Below, in pieces: positions 1 through 8,465 of a stretch of DNA of 64,000 nt; the stretch's first letter is position 1, and each line of letters begins with the position of its first letter. The position numbers and the translations under genes were made by a program. The stretch is from Salinimicrobium sp050750585 (GTDB lineage: Bacteria > Bacteroidota > Bacteroidia > Flavobacteriales > Flavobacteriaceae), in NCBI RefSeq assembly GCF_050750585.1, contig NZ_JBOJLM010000003.1, positions 1-64,000 on the forward strand, given 5' to 3'. A model generated the notes under the pieces. It was given only the letters and a program-made list of their open reading frames with translations. It was not told the DNA's origin and did no database searches.

Positions 1-1014
1 TTAGATGATATTGACTTCCGGGGAAATTTCGATCCCGAACATATCCCAGATCTTCTGCTGGATCTTTTCAGCGAGCTGAAGAATATCCAGGCCTTTGGCA
101 TTTCCGTAGTTTACCAGGACCAGTGCCTGCCTGGTGTGCACCCCGGCATCTCCTTCACGGTAGCCTTTAAGGCCCGCGCGGTCTATGAGCCAGCCTGCAG
201 GGATCTTTACCTGCTGCCCGTCAACCTCGTAAAAGGGGATTTCAGGATATTGCTGTTGTAGCTTTTGTAAAACTTCTTTTGAAACTACAGGATTCTTGAA
301 AAAACTTCCGCTGTTGCCCAACTCTTTCGGATTTGGCAGTTTAGATTGGCGGATGATTATAACGGCTTCAGAAACATTGGCTATTGTAGGTGTTTGTACA
401 CCTTTATCTTCCAGAAACTGGTCTATAGAACCGTAAGTAGTATTCAGTTTATGATTATTCTTACTAAGCCTGAAGCTAACGCTTGTTATAATGTACTTTC
501 CTTTCGCTTCATTCTTAAAGATAGAATCTCTGTAGCCAAAGTGGCATTCTTCTTTCGTAAAGGTCTTTAATTGCAGCGTTTGGATATCCAATGCGGTGCA
601 GCTTTCAAAGCTGTCTTTGAGTTCCACACCATACGCGCCAATATTTTGAATTGGAGCAGTGCCCACCTTCCCGGGAATCAGGGAAAGATTTTCGAGTCCG
701 CCAAAAGAATGATCAATGCAGTACAGGACAAACTCATGCCAGTTTTCACCGGCCATGGCCTTTACCAGTACGTCGTTCTCGTTGTTCTCAAGGATCTCAA
801 TGCCCTTGAGGTTTATATAAACCACTGTTTTCTGAACATCTTTGGTAAGCAACATATTGCTTCCGCCGCCAAGAATGAATAATTCTGAAGCATAGGTGTT
901 CTTCAAAACTTCCCGAAGTTCTTCAACAGAAGTTACTTCTACGAAATTGCGCGCCTTTACATCTATCCCGAAGGTGTTATATGGCTTCAGGGAAATATCC
1001 GATTGCATTTTCAT
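1..1014 (-). CDS. murB: UDP-N-acetylenolpyruvoylglucosamine reductase
   Basis: MurB reduces UDP-GlcNAc-enolpyruvate to UDP-MurNAc with NADPH and FAD, in the cytoplasmic part of peptidoglycan synthesis. The 337-residue protein has the FAD-binding GGGSNMLL motif (about 49-56), the long IPGKVGTAPIQNIGAYG stretch (113-129), and the catalytic set expected for type I (E. coli-like) MurB: YRDS with Arg162, GNSGSFFKNP with Ser237, and Glu333 in the C-terminal SPEVN. Length is normal for type I. Its ATG overlaps the stop codon of the upstream aminotransferase by one base (TAATG), so the two are probably translationally coupled. A second Met two codons in is an alternative start. Confidence 0.97.
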   Translation of the reverse strand: MKMQSDISLKPYNTFGIDVKARNFVEVTSVEELREVLKNTYASELFILGGGSNMLLTKDVQKTVVYINLKGIEILENNENDVLVKAMAGENWHEFVLYCIDHSFGGLENLSLIPGKVGTAPIQNIGAYGVELKDSFESCTALDIQTLQLKTFTKEECHFGYRDSIFKNEAKGKYIITSVSFRLSKNNHKLNTTYGSIDQFLEDKGVQTPTIANVSEAVIIIRQSKLPNPKELGNSGSFFKNPVVSKEVLQKLQQQYPEIPFYEVDGQQVKIPAGWLIDRAGLKGYREGDAGVHTRQALVLVNYGNAKGLDILQLAEKIQQKIWDMFGIEISPEVNII

Positions 1015-2204
1015 TAGCCCTTGTACTGCTTAAGCGCTTCTTTAAGGATCTCTAATGCTCTTACAAGATTTTCCTTTTTAAGAACGTAGGCGATCCTCAC
1101 CTGGTTAGTTCCGGTATTTGGCGTAGAGTAAAAGCCTGCAGCAGGAGCGATCATTATGGTCTCATTATCCATTTCAAAACTCTCCAGGAGCCATTTGGCG
1201 AAATCTTCGGCATCGGCAACAGGTAATTCAGCAATACAATAAAATGCACCTTTTGGATTGGCTACTCTTACGCCATCAATCTTCTCAAGGCCCTGCACGA
1301 GCGTGTTTCTTCTGGAAGTGTATTCTTCTATCACTTCGTCAAAATATTCCTGTTCTGTGTCGAGGGCTGCTTCACTTGCAATTTGAGCAAAGGTTGGAGG
1401 GCTAAGGCGTGCCTGTGCAAACTTCATGGCTGTAGCCATAAAATCGGCATTTTTGGAAACTACACATCCAATTCGTGCGCCACACATGCTGTAGCGTTTT
1501 GAAACCGAATCTATCATGATCGCATTTTGCTCCAATCCCGGTACGCTCATGATAGAGTGATGTTTTGCACCATCGTAAGCAAATTCGCGGTACACTTCAT
1601 CGGCAACAATAAAGAGATCGTGTTTTTTTACGATCTCGGCCAGTTGATCAATTTCTTCTTTTGTGTAGAGATACCCTGTTGGGTTGCCCGGATTGCAAAT
1701 AAGAATGGCCTTAGTGTTGGGAGTGATGAGCTTTTCAAATTCAGAAATTGGAGGCAGGGCAAAACTGTCCTCAATTTTCGATTTTACAGGAACCACGGTA
1801 ACCCCCGATGCTGTTGCGAAGCCATTGTAGTTAGCGTAAAAAGGCTCTGGAATGATCACTTCATCGCCGGCATCACAAATGCTGCCCATGGTGAACAACA
1901 AAGCTTCAGACCCGCCGGTGGTAATGATCAATTCATTAGCCGTAATCTCGATGTCGTGGTTCCTGTAGTACTTCGCCAGTTTGTTGCGGTAGCTTTCAAA
2001 ACCGGCAGAATGGCTGTAAGAAAGCACTTCGATATCGGCATTTTTGACCGCTGCAAGTGCTTTTGCAGGGGTCTTAATATCGGGTTGGCCAATATTTAAT
2101 TGATAAATGGTACGGCCCTTTTTTATTGCAGCTTCTGCGTAAGGAACTAATTTTCTTATAGGAGATTCGGGCATAGCCTGCCCTTTACGAGAAATATGTG
2201 GCAT
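1014..2204 (-). CDS. PLP-dependent aminotransferase (class I/II)
   Basis: This is a fold-type I aminotransferase of 396 residues, acting on an amino acid and a 2-oxo acid in the cytoplasm; the substrate cannot be read from sequence, but the family is close to aspartate/aromatic aminotransferases. Visible motifs are LNIGQPD (37-42), NPGNPTG (171-177), ADEVY (201-205) and the PLP lysine in DSVSKRYSMCGARIG (Lys236). The start MPHISRKGQAMPESPIRKL is typical of Bacteroidota members that keep the QAMPESPIRK segment. It is followed by murB with a TAATG junction. The upstream 530 bases hold no gene. Confidence 0.93.
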   Translation of the reverse strand: MPHISRKGQAMPESPIRKLVPYAEAAIKKGRTIYQLNIGQPDIKTPAKALAAVKNADIEVLSYSHSAGFESYRNKLAKYYRNHDIEITANELIITTGGSEALLFTMGSICDAGDEVIIPEPFYANYNGFATASGVTVVPVKSKIEDSFALPPISEFEKLITPNTKAILICNPGNPTGYLYTKEEIDQLAEIVKKHDLFIVADEVYREFAYDGAKHHSIMSVPGLEQNAIMIDSVSKRYSMCGARIGCVVSKNADFMATAMKFAQARLSPPTFAQIASEAALDTEQEYFDEVIEEYTSRRNTLVQGLEKIDGVRVANPKGAFYCIAELPVADAEDFAKWLLESFEMDNETIMIAPAAGFYSTPNTGTNQVRIAYVLKKENLVRALEILKEALKQYKG

Positions 2205-2604
2205 ATCTAAAATTTTGGCTTACAAAGTTGCGAAATTTTAAATTGAGAATAATATTTTTCCTGATTTTTATCCTTTCTGAAGGATATTCAACTTAAAGCA
2301 TCAGGAGTTGCTGATGAATTGTGATGAAGATTAAATTTCTTAGTGATATTGGTGTTTGAAAAGCTGAAAATTTCAGATTAAAGCCGAAATTATAAGGTAC
2401 TTCGGAAATACTTCAGCAAAACTGGCGAAAAGAGGATATGAAAAAGCGCTTTACCTTCCAAAAAAGGCATTTTGAAGCTGCCTTTTAGCACTTCCGAAGT
2501 AGAGAAAGCGAAACTTTTTCAGAAAAACTTATGAGGAGGAGAAGGGTAGAGCTTCAGACCCTTAAAAAATGGCAATTTGTGGTTGTAAAACTGCTGAAAA
2601 TAAA
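2205..2604. other. gene-free intergenic stretch with degenerate repeat remnants
   Basis: No convincing coding region on either strand. A 10-bp inverted pair, TACTTCGGAA at 2399-2408 and TTCCGAAGTA at 2492-2501, flanks a degenerate copy of the dispersed palindrome (around 2458-2477), and another weak copy lies near 2563-2580. This could be decayed repeat DNA; function unknown. Confidence 0.4.
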
Positions 2605-2710
2605 AGGAGGCTGCTTTAAAAGCCTGTTTCCGTGAACCTGAATCTTGTTACAGGTACTTCTTCCTGATTTTCTTTAGAAAACGGAGTGGTAGCTTTTAAA
2701 ACAACCTCCT
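2605..2710. repeat. 106-bp stem-loop element, AGGCTG family (element A)
   Basis: The ends are a 19-bp inverted repeat (2605-2623 and 2692-2710) with two mismatches. The left end and the following 25-30 bases resemble those of the element at 61503-61632. It sits 3' of the DUF1573 gene and abuts an exact copy of the dispersed palindrome. Likely a transcription terminator or a MITE-like repeat; which one is inference. Confidence 0.6.
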
Positions 2711-2727
2711 CAAAAATGTCATTTTTG
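2711..2727. repeat. dispersed palindrome CAAAAATGTCATTTTTG
   Basis: Exact copy of the 17-bp palindrome with central T. It lies directly after stem-loop element A and 8 bases past the end of the DUF1573 gene. Role unknown. Confidence 0.75.
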
Positions 2728-2734
2728 GAAAGTC

Positions 2735-3106
2735 TTATTCCAGAACTTTTCCTTTGATCTTTATTGATTTGGCAGGAACATCGGCATTAGAGTAAACGGT
2801 GATGGTTTTTCTAATTGGGCCTACTCTTTTGGTATCATATTTCACTTTGATCTCCCCGGTTTCTCCAGGAGCAATAGGATCTTTTGGTTTTTCGGGAATA
2901 GTACATCCGCAGCTTGAAGTAACATCTGTAATTACCAGGGCAACATTTCCGGTATTTTTAAATTCAAAAACGCGAACGCCATCACTGCCTTTCTCTATTT
3001 CGCCGTAGTCTATTACTTCAGACTTAAATTCGATTTTTGCTGTTTCCTGCGCCTGTACAGCGTAGCCTGCAAAAACAAAAAGGGCAATTGCAATTAATTT
3101 TTTCAT
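2735..3106 (-). CDS. DUF1573 domain secreted protein
   Basis: The protein of 123 residues has a signal peptide (MKKLIAIALFVFAGYAVQAQ) followed by a DUF1573 Ig-like (ASH/HYDIN-type) domain, with the family landmarks YGEIEKGSDGVRVFEFKN, SSCGCTIPEKP and PIAPGETGEIKV. Such proteins are exported; their function in Bacteroidota is not established. I chose the start at 3106 rather than the longer open frame up to 3244, because the signal peptide begins here and a -33/-7 promoter sits 24-56 bases upstream. It is divergent from valS. Downstream are stem-loop element A and one dispersed palindrome. Confidence 0.9.
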   Translation of the reverse strand: MKKLIAIALFVFAGYAVQAQETAKIEFKSEVIDYGEIEKGSDGVRVFEFKNTGNVALVITDVTSSCGCTIPEKPKDPIAPGETGEIKVKYDTKRVGPIRKTITVYSNADVPAKSIKIKGKVLE

Positions 3107-3129
3107 GGTTTTTAGTTTTTTCAGAATTG

Positions 3130-3162
3130 TAAATATACTACTAATCTGTTTATTGTAGCAAA
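3130..3162 (-). promoter_or_regulatory. Bacteroidota-type promoter of the DUF1573 gene
   Basis: On the minus strand TATATTTA (3130-3137) matches the -7 consensus TAnnTTTG at all but the last base, and TTTG (3159-3162) lies 21 bases upstream, as expected for the -33 box. Confidence 0.55.
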
Positions 3163-3210
3163 TAAAAAGGCAATCGGCTGCATCGCCTTTTATAATCCTG
3201 AAGTTATAAT

Positions 3211-3218
3211 TACTTTTG
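3211..3218 (+). promoter_or_regulatory. -7 promoter element of valS
   Basis: TACTTTTG matches TAnnTTTG exactly and lies 29 bases before the valS start. No good -33 box is seen. Confidence 0.45.
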
Positions 3219-3247
3219 CCCATATATTCCAAAAACCGCACCAAAGT

Positions 3248-5878
3248 ATGTCTGTAGCATCAAATTATGTAGCCCGGGAAGTTGAAACCAAGTGGTATGA
3301 TTACTGGATGAAGAATAATTATTTTCATTCTGAAGTTGACGAAAGAGAACCGTACACTATCGTAATTCCGCCGCCCAATGTTACTGGGGTGCTGCACATG
3401 GGGCACATGCTCAATAACACCATCCAGGATGTGTTGATCCGTCGCGCACGGCTGCAGGGCTACAATGCCTGCTGGGTGCCGGGAACAGATCATGCCTCTA
3501 TTGCTACAGAAGCCAAGGTAGTTGCGAAATTAAAAGCAGAAGGAATAGATAAAAATGCCCTTTCACGAGAAGAATTTCTGGAACATGCCTGGGAATGGAC
3601 CCACAAGCATGGCGGGATTATCCTGGAACAGCTCAAAAAACTTGGGGCTTCCTGTGACTGGGACCGTACAAAGTTTACGATGGACGATGATATGTCGGCT
3701 TCGGTAATAAAAGTGTTTGTCGATCTTTATCGCAAAGGCCATATTTACCGCGGTTACCGTATGGTGAATTGGGACCCGCAGGCGAAAACCACACTTTCTG
3801 ATGAAGAAGTGGTGTACCAGGAGCAGCAGGGGCAGTTGTACTACCTTCAGTATAAAATTGAGGGTACAAATGATACGCTCACTATTGCTACTACCCGGCC
3901 CGAAACTATTCTGGGAGATACTGCCGTGTGTATTAACCCCAATGATGAAAGGTTTAGTCATTTAAGAGGTAAAAAGGCGATTGTTCCGCTTTTTGAGCGA
4001 GTGATTCCTATAATTGAAGATGAATATGTTGATATAGAGTTTGGAACGGGTTGTTTAAAAGTGACCCCAGCGCACGATGAAAATGATAAGGTGCTTGGAG
4101 ATAAGCACAATTTGGAGGTGATTGATATATTTCATGATGATGCTACGCTTAATTCCTTCGGAATGCATTATGAAGGAATGGACCGTTTTGAGGCACGAAA
4201 AAAGATCGTCGAAGAACTTAAAGAAAAAGGTATACTGGTTAAGACCGAAACTCACTTAAATAAGGTGGGCACCAGTGAACGTACCGGCGCGGTGATCGAG
4301 CCAAAACTTAGTGACCAGTGGTTCCTGAAAATGAAAGAACTCGCCCAGCCCGCACTTGATGCCGTACTGGAGAAAGAGGTGAACCTGGTACCCGAGAAAT
4401 TTGTGAATACTTACCGTCACTGGATGGAGAATGTTCGCGACTGGAACATTAGCCGGCAGTTGGTTTGGGGACAGCAAATTCCGGCATATTATTATGGAGA
4501 GGGCTACGAAGATTTTGTTGTAGCCGAATCTCCTGAAGAGGCTTTAACGTTGGCCAAAGAAAAATCGGGCAACAATGAATTAACAGCCTCTAATCTTAAG
4601 CAGGACAAAGATGCTCTTGATACCTGGTTCTCTTCATGGCTTTGGCCAATAAGTGTCTTTAACGGGATTCTTGAGCCCGATAATAAAGAGATTAACTACT
4701 ATTATCCAACAAATGACCTTGTAACTGCACCCGAGATTCTCTTTTTCTGGGTAGCACGTATGATCATTGCCGGATATGAGTACAGGGATAAAAAACCTTT
4801 TAATAATGTTTACCTAACGGGTATTGTACGCGATAAACAGCGTAGAAAAATGTCAAAATCCCTGGGTAATTCTCCAGATCCTCTGGGGCTCATAGATGCT
4901 TATGGTGCCGATGGGGTGAGGGTAGGAATGCTACTGAGTTCCCCTGCAGGGAATGACCTTATGTTTGAAGAAGATTTATGTAAACAGGGAGCAGCATTTG
5001 TAAATAAAATTTGGAATTCGTTCAAGCTTGTAAATTCATGGGAAGTTTCAGATAAAGCCGAACAACCTGAAGCTGCAAAGATTGCTGTGGAATGGTACAG
5101 GGCGAAATTTCAGAAGAGCCTGCACGAGATTGAAGATAACTATAAAAAATACCGTATAAGTGATGCTTTAATGGCTACTTATAAACTGGTATGGGATGAT
5201 TACTGTTCCTGGTTCCTTGAGATGGTAAAACCAGCTTACGGGCAGCCAATGGATAAAGCAACTTTTGATGCTGTTACAGAGATCCTGGAGAACAACCTTA
5301 AAGTTCTTCACCCATTCGTGCCATTTGTTTCAGAAGAAATATGGCAGTCAATGAAGCAGCGAAATGAAAACGAAGCCTTGATCATTTCCTCATGGCCCAA
5401 AAGTGAGGAATTTGCTGCTTCTCTTATAGAAGAGTTTGTGGTAGCTTCAGAAGTGGTGTCTGGGATAAGAACTATTAGAAAAGAAAAGAACATTTCTTAC
5501 AAAGATCAAATTGAACTTCAGGTACTCAATAATGAGAAACTTGGCAGCACATTTGACCCCATCATTGAAAAAATGGGAAATATTTCATCGTTGGGCTATA
5601 CTAAAGAACAAGTGAAAGGAGCTCTTTCTTTCCGGGTAAAGTCAAACGAATATTTTATTCCTGTGACTGGTGCAGTTGATGTTGAAGCCGAAAAAGCCAA
5701 GCTTGAAGAGGAATTGAACTATACCCGCGGATTTTTAAAATCTGTAGAGAAAAAGTTGTCTAACGAAAAGTTTGTGAGCGGGGCACCTGCAAAAGTGGTA
5801 GATATGGAAAAGCAGAAAAAAGCTGATGCCGAAGCTAAAATTGAAGCAATTCTTGCCAGTTTAAAGGCGCTTTCTTAG
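3248..5878 (+). CDS. valS: valine--tRNA ligase
   Basis: Class I aminoacyl-tRNA synthetase of 876 residues that charges tRNA-Val and edits Thr-tRNA in a CP1 domain. The HIGH-type motif is HMGH (50-53) within PPPNVTGVLHMGH, and KMSKS is at 534-538. The ATTRPETILGD segment marks the editing domain, WFSSWLWP is typical of ValRS, and the C-terminus is a coiled-coil arm (roughly 800-876, rich in Lys and Glu). Length is normal for bacterial ValRS. It is transcribed alone, with its own -7 element, and ends in a very strong hairpin. Confidence 0.98.
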   Translation: MSVASNYVAREVETKWYDYWMKNNYFHSEVDEREPYTIVIPPPNVTGVLHMGHMLNNTIQDVLIRRARLQGYNACWVPGTDHASIATEAKVVAKLKAEGIDKNALSREEFLEHAWEWTHKHGGIILEQLKKLGASCDWDRTKFTMDDDMSASVIKVFVDLYRKGHIYRGYRMVNWDPQAKTTLSDEEVVYQEQQGQLYYLQYKIEGTNDTLTIATTRPETILGDTAVCINPNDERFSHLRGKKAIVPLFERVIPIIEDEYVDIEFGTGCLKVTPAHDENDKVLGDKHNLEVIDIFHDDATLNSFGMHYEGMDRFEARKKIVEELKEKGILVKTETHLNKVGTSERTGAVIEPKLSDQWFLKMKELAQPALDAVLEKEVNLVPEKFVNTYRHWMENVRDWNISRQLVWGQQIPAYYYGEGYEDFVVAESPEEALTLAKEKSGNNELTASNLKQDKDALDTWFSSWLWPISVFNGILEPDNKEINYYYPTNDLVTAPEILFFWVARMIIAGYEYRDKKPFNNVYLTGIVRDKQRRKMSKSLGNSPDPLGLIDAYGADGVRVGMLLSSPAGNDLMFEEDLCKQGAAFVNKIWNSFKLVNSWEVSDKAEQPEAAKIAVEWYRAKFQKSLHEIEDNYKKYRISDALMATYKLVWDDYCSWFLEMVKPAYGQPMDKATFDAVTEILENNLKVLHPFVPFVSEEIWQSMKQRNENEALIISSWPKSEEFAASLIEEFVVASEVVSGIRTIRKEKNISYKDQIELQVLNNEKLGSTFDPIIEKMGNISSLGYTKEQVKGALSFRVKSNEYFIPVTGAVDVEAEKAKLEEELNYTRGFLKSVEKKLSNEKFVSGAPAKVVDMEKQKKADAEAKIEAILASLKALS

Positions 5879-5895
5879 ACAGATCATAATTTCAG

Positions 5896-5950
5896 ATATA
5901 AAGCAAAAACCTCAAAGATTTTCAAAATCTTTGAGGTTTTTGCTTTATAT
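5896..5950. terminator. bidirectional terminator, perfect 27-bp inverted repeat
   Basis: Two perfect 27-base arms (5896-5922 and 5924-5950) are separated by one base. It lies between the convergent valS and ACBP genes. The stem contains AGGTTTTTGC/GCAAAAACCT so both strands give U-rich 3' ends. Confidence 0.85.
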
Positions 5951-6028
5951 ACTTTGCTTATAAATGAAATCAGGTGTGGCTTAAACTGATTATTTATACT
6001 AAAATCTTCAGTAAAATCCTGATTAATA

Positions 6029-6295
6029 TTAATCGTGGATATTCTCCTCAACCAGCTGGATGTAGGCCTCTTTAGCCTCTATAACTGTCAAACCCTTTAC
6101 CTGTAGCAGGGCGTTCAATTTAAAGGCATTTTTAAGGTCGCTGTTCCCCGAAGGGATATACGCCTGGGAATGTTTTGTAGCCTGTTTATAGTAGGCATAG
6201 AGCTTGAGCATAAGATCGGGAGGGAGCTTCTGGGAAGTCCTGCTGGCTTTTTCATAAGCTCTTAAAAATTCCCTGTCAACTTCTTCGGGAGTCAT
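6029..6295 (-). CDS. acyl-CoA-binding protein
   Basis: Small four-helix ACBP of 88 residues that binds long-chain acyl-CoA esters in the cytoplasm. The family signature LKLYAYYKQAT is clear, and AFKLNALLQVKGLTVIEAKEAYIQLVEE forms the C-terminal helix. The start at 6295 (MTPEEVDREF) gives the normal family length and leaves 10 bases after the psd stop; an earlier in-frame ATG at 6337 would overlap psd by 32 bases. It is the last gene of the operon with cdsA and psd, which fits supply or buffering of acyl chains for phospholipid synthesis (inference). Confidence 0.85.
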   Translation of the reverse strand: MTPEEVDREFLRAYEKASRTSQKLPPDLMLKLYAYYKQATKHSQAYIPSGNSDLKNAFKLNALLQVKGLTVIEAKEAYIQLVEENIHD

Positions 6296-6305
6296 GGCTA
6301 CGGGA

Positions 6306-6959
6306 TTAGGAAACTTTTGCAATGAGACTAACGCCACCTTTTACTTTTTGATTCAGTTTAACTTCAAGTTCGGTGCCCAGAGGAAGAAATACGTCAACCC
6401 TGGAGCCAAACTTAATAAATCCGCTATCGCTACCCTGTACCACTTCTTCGCCTTCTTTGGCGTAATTTACTATACGCTTGGCAAGAGCACCTGCAATTTG
6501 CCGGTAAAGGATCTCTCCGGTGCTTTCATTTTCAACAACTACTGTGGTGCGTTCGTTCTCTTCACTGGCTTTTGGATGCCAGGCTACGAGATATTTGCCC
6601 GGGTGGTATTTGCTGTATTTTACAGTTCCGCCTATGGGGTGTCTGGTCACGTGAACATTGATTGGAGACATGAACACAGAAACCATTAAGCGTTTATCTT
6701 TAAAGTATTCTTTCTCATACACTTCTTCAATAACCACCACTTTCCCATCAACGGGGGCAATAACGTGCTTGGTATTGACTACGGTATTTCTTTTCGGGTT
6801 CCTGAAAAACTGAAGAACCAGGAAGAAAAGCACGATAGATGCTATAAGAATAACGACCCTAATCCAATAGGTGAAAATAAAAGTTTGTGCCAGTAGGTTT
6901 ACAATGATCAATAAGATCATTGCGGTTCCCATTATCTTATATCCTTCTTTATGAAACAT
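6306..6959 (-). CDS. psd: phosphatidylserine decarboxylase (PSD-A type)
   Basis: The 217-residue proenzyme makes phosphatidylethanolamine from phosphatidylserine at the inner membrane. Two hydrophobic segments lie at about 10-30 and 33-52. The self-cleavage site that yields the pyruvoyl group is Gly185-Ser186 in IKFGSRVDVF. The motifs VSVFMSPINVHVTRHP and short length mark the archaeal/Bacteroidota PSD-A class. Its start overlaps the end of cdsA by 11 bases, so the two steps of the CDP-diacylglycerol pathway are coupled. Confidence 0.95.
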   Translation of the reverse strand: MFHKEGYKIMGTAMILLIIVNLLAQTFIFTYWIRVVILIASIVLFFLVLQFFRNPKRNTVVNTKHVIAPVDGKVVVIEEVYEKEYFKDKRLMVSVFMSPINVHVTRHPIGGTVKYSKYHPGKYLVAWHPKASEENERTTVVVENESTGEILYRQIAGALAKRIVNYAKEGEEVVQGSDSGFIKFGSRVDVFLPLGTELEVKLNQKVKGGVSLIAKVS

Positions 6960-7752
6960 AGTTAATTAGTTGTAAATAGGCATAAACAAAAGGGCTTGCA
7001 AAAATGATGCTGTCAAGCCTGTCAAATAAACCTCCATGACCGGGCATTAGCCTGCCGCTGTCTTTCACTCCTGCCTGTCTTTTGAACTTTGATTGTATTA
7101 GGTCTCCCAGGGTGCCAAAAATGCTTAAAATCACTGCCAGTCCCACCCATTCATTGACGCTTAAAAGTCCGGTGAAGAAATATACCAAATAGGCTGCAAT
7201 CGCACTAAAGACTAATCCTCCCAAAAAACCTTCGACTGTTTTTTTAGGGGAGATCCTTTCAAAGAGCTTTTTTTTTCCAAAATTCTTACCTACAAGATAG
7301 GCAAAAGTATCGTTTATCCAAATAAGTGAAAATATACCAACTACCAGTTCGGGTGTGAAATCTCCTGTGTAGCTGGGTATAAGTGTGAGAAAGATGAGTG
7401 AGGCTATGAGGTAAAAAATGATGATCACATATTTCTTCTTCTCAAAAAGGGGGATTTTGTTCACCAGCATAAGATCTTTGACAAGAAACAGGTTTACGAA
7501 AATGGTGATGAGTAAGAGTAGGGAAGTGCCATAGGGGCTCCACCGCATATAGCTGAAAATATAGAATAACCCAATGAGAAGAAAATATCCCAATAAACTT
7601 TTTAAATGTAAAAGTCTTTGAAGTTCACGAAGACAAATAACGCCAAATAACAGGAAAAGTGTGGTGAAAGCAAATTCGGATGCAAATATGGAGACCACAA
7701 GAATGGATACATACATGACCCCCGATAAACCCCGAATAATGTTTTCCTTCAT
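6949..7752 (-). CDS. cdsA: phosphatidate cytidylyltransferase
   Basis: CdsA makes CDP-diacylglycerol from phosphatidate and CTP. The 267-residue protein is almost entirely hydrophobic, with about eight membrane segments, and carries the family signature near the C-terminus: GLAVILSIFGTLGDLIQSKFKRQAGVKDSGRLMPGHGGLFDRLDS (begins about residue 203), including the metal-binding Asp residues of GDLIQS and GGLFDRLDS. It lies one base after the LUD gene and overlaps psd. Confidence 0.95.
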   Translation of the reverse strand: MKENIIRGLSGVMYVSILVVSIFASEFAFTTLFLLFGVICLRELQRLLHLKSLLGYFLLIGLFYIFSYMRWSPYGTSLLLLITIFVNLFLVKDLMLVNKIPLFEKKKYVIIIFYLIASLIFLTLIPSYTGDFTPELVVGIFSLIWINDTFAYLVGKNFGKKKLFERISPKKTVEGFLGGLVFSAIAAYLVYFFTGLLSVNEWVGLAVILSIFGTLGDLIQSKFKRQAGVKDSGRLMPGHGGLFDRLDSIIFASPFVYAYLQLINYVS

Positions 7753-7753
7753 A

Positions 7754-8365
7754 CTACAGATCTTCCAGAAGCAGCAAATATAGGTTTTTTGTACTACTTC
7801 CGTAGCTCATGAAATCCCCTTCTTTGTTGTTCTCAAAATTCTTGATGGTTGTAATATTGGAAGGAATACGGTCTTTATTTTTAAACTTAATGCCTCTTAA
7901 ACCTTCGCCAATGGCATCAATGAGCTTGCTCGTAGAGGCAAGGATAACAAAATTATAGGGTAATTCTTTAAGCTTCTTCTCCTTAATTTGATTTGAAGAA
8001 ATAAGAATAGAGCCATCATTGGCAATGAGATATTCGCAGGTGCTAAGGAAAAAAGCTGCTTCGCCGGAATTAGTGAATTCTAAATTCTGGTCGGAAAATT
8101 TATCCCGTAAATTTTGATCAAAACAACAAGTTTCTTTTTCATACCAATCATTCTCCAACATGATGTTTTCAAACGTCTCTATCAACTCTTCATTACTCTC
8201 ACAATAAAGAAATTTGCCGCCGTTGTTTTTGAAATTGAGCATAAAACGCTCATCGGTAGGGAGCTTAACATCTGGCATATACTTGCTACGGTCAGAACTT
8301 TCTACTTTATCCTGACCTTTGTCTGATTTAGATTTAGGGTTCAAAAAGTTTCTAAATAGACTCAT
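7754..8365 (-). CDS. LUD (LutC/YkgG-type) domain protein
   Basis: The 203-residue protein looks like a stand-alone LUD-domain protein: FTNSGEAAFFLSTCEYLIANDGSILISSNQ and LPYNFVILASTSKLIDAIGEGL match the domain's core. LUD proteins such as LutC take part in lactate oxidation, but no lutA or lutB partner is near, and the N-terminal 40 residues are charged and probably disordered. In this operon it stands between ftsH and cdsA. A hairpin terminator separates it from ftsH, so it may have lower or separate expression. Function is unknown. Confidence 0.75.
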   Translation of the reverse strand: MSLFRNFLNPKSKSDKGQDKVESSDRSKYMPDVKLPTDERFMLNFKNNGGKFLYCESNEELIETFENIMLENDWYEKETCCFDQNLRDKFSDQNLEFTNSGEAAFFLSTCEYLIANDGSILISSNQIKEKKLKELPYNFVILASTSKLIDAIGEGLRGIKFKNKDRIPSNITTIKNFENNKEGDFMSYGSSTKNLYLLLLEDL

Positions 8366-8404
8366 ATAGGTTTCTGATTACTCAAGGTAGCATTTCACCC
8401 AAAG

Positions 8405-8450
8405 GTAAAAAATCTTAACTTACAGATTAGGATAAGTTAAGATTTTTTAC
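8405..8450 (-). terminator. hairpin after ftsH
   Basis: Perfect 18-base arms (8405-8422 and 8433-8450) with a 10-base loop and a T-rich end. It lies 15 bases past the ftsH stop and may act as a partial terminator or a processing site within the operon. Confidence 0.75.
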
Positions 8451-8465
8451 TGATAGGATTGTAGA

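Noticed and set aside
7754..8365. LUD protein as part of a lactate-utilisation (lutABC) operon
   Set aside because: No lutA or lutB is nearby; the operon is about membrane protease and phospholipid synthesis.
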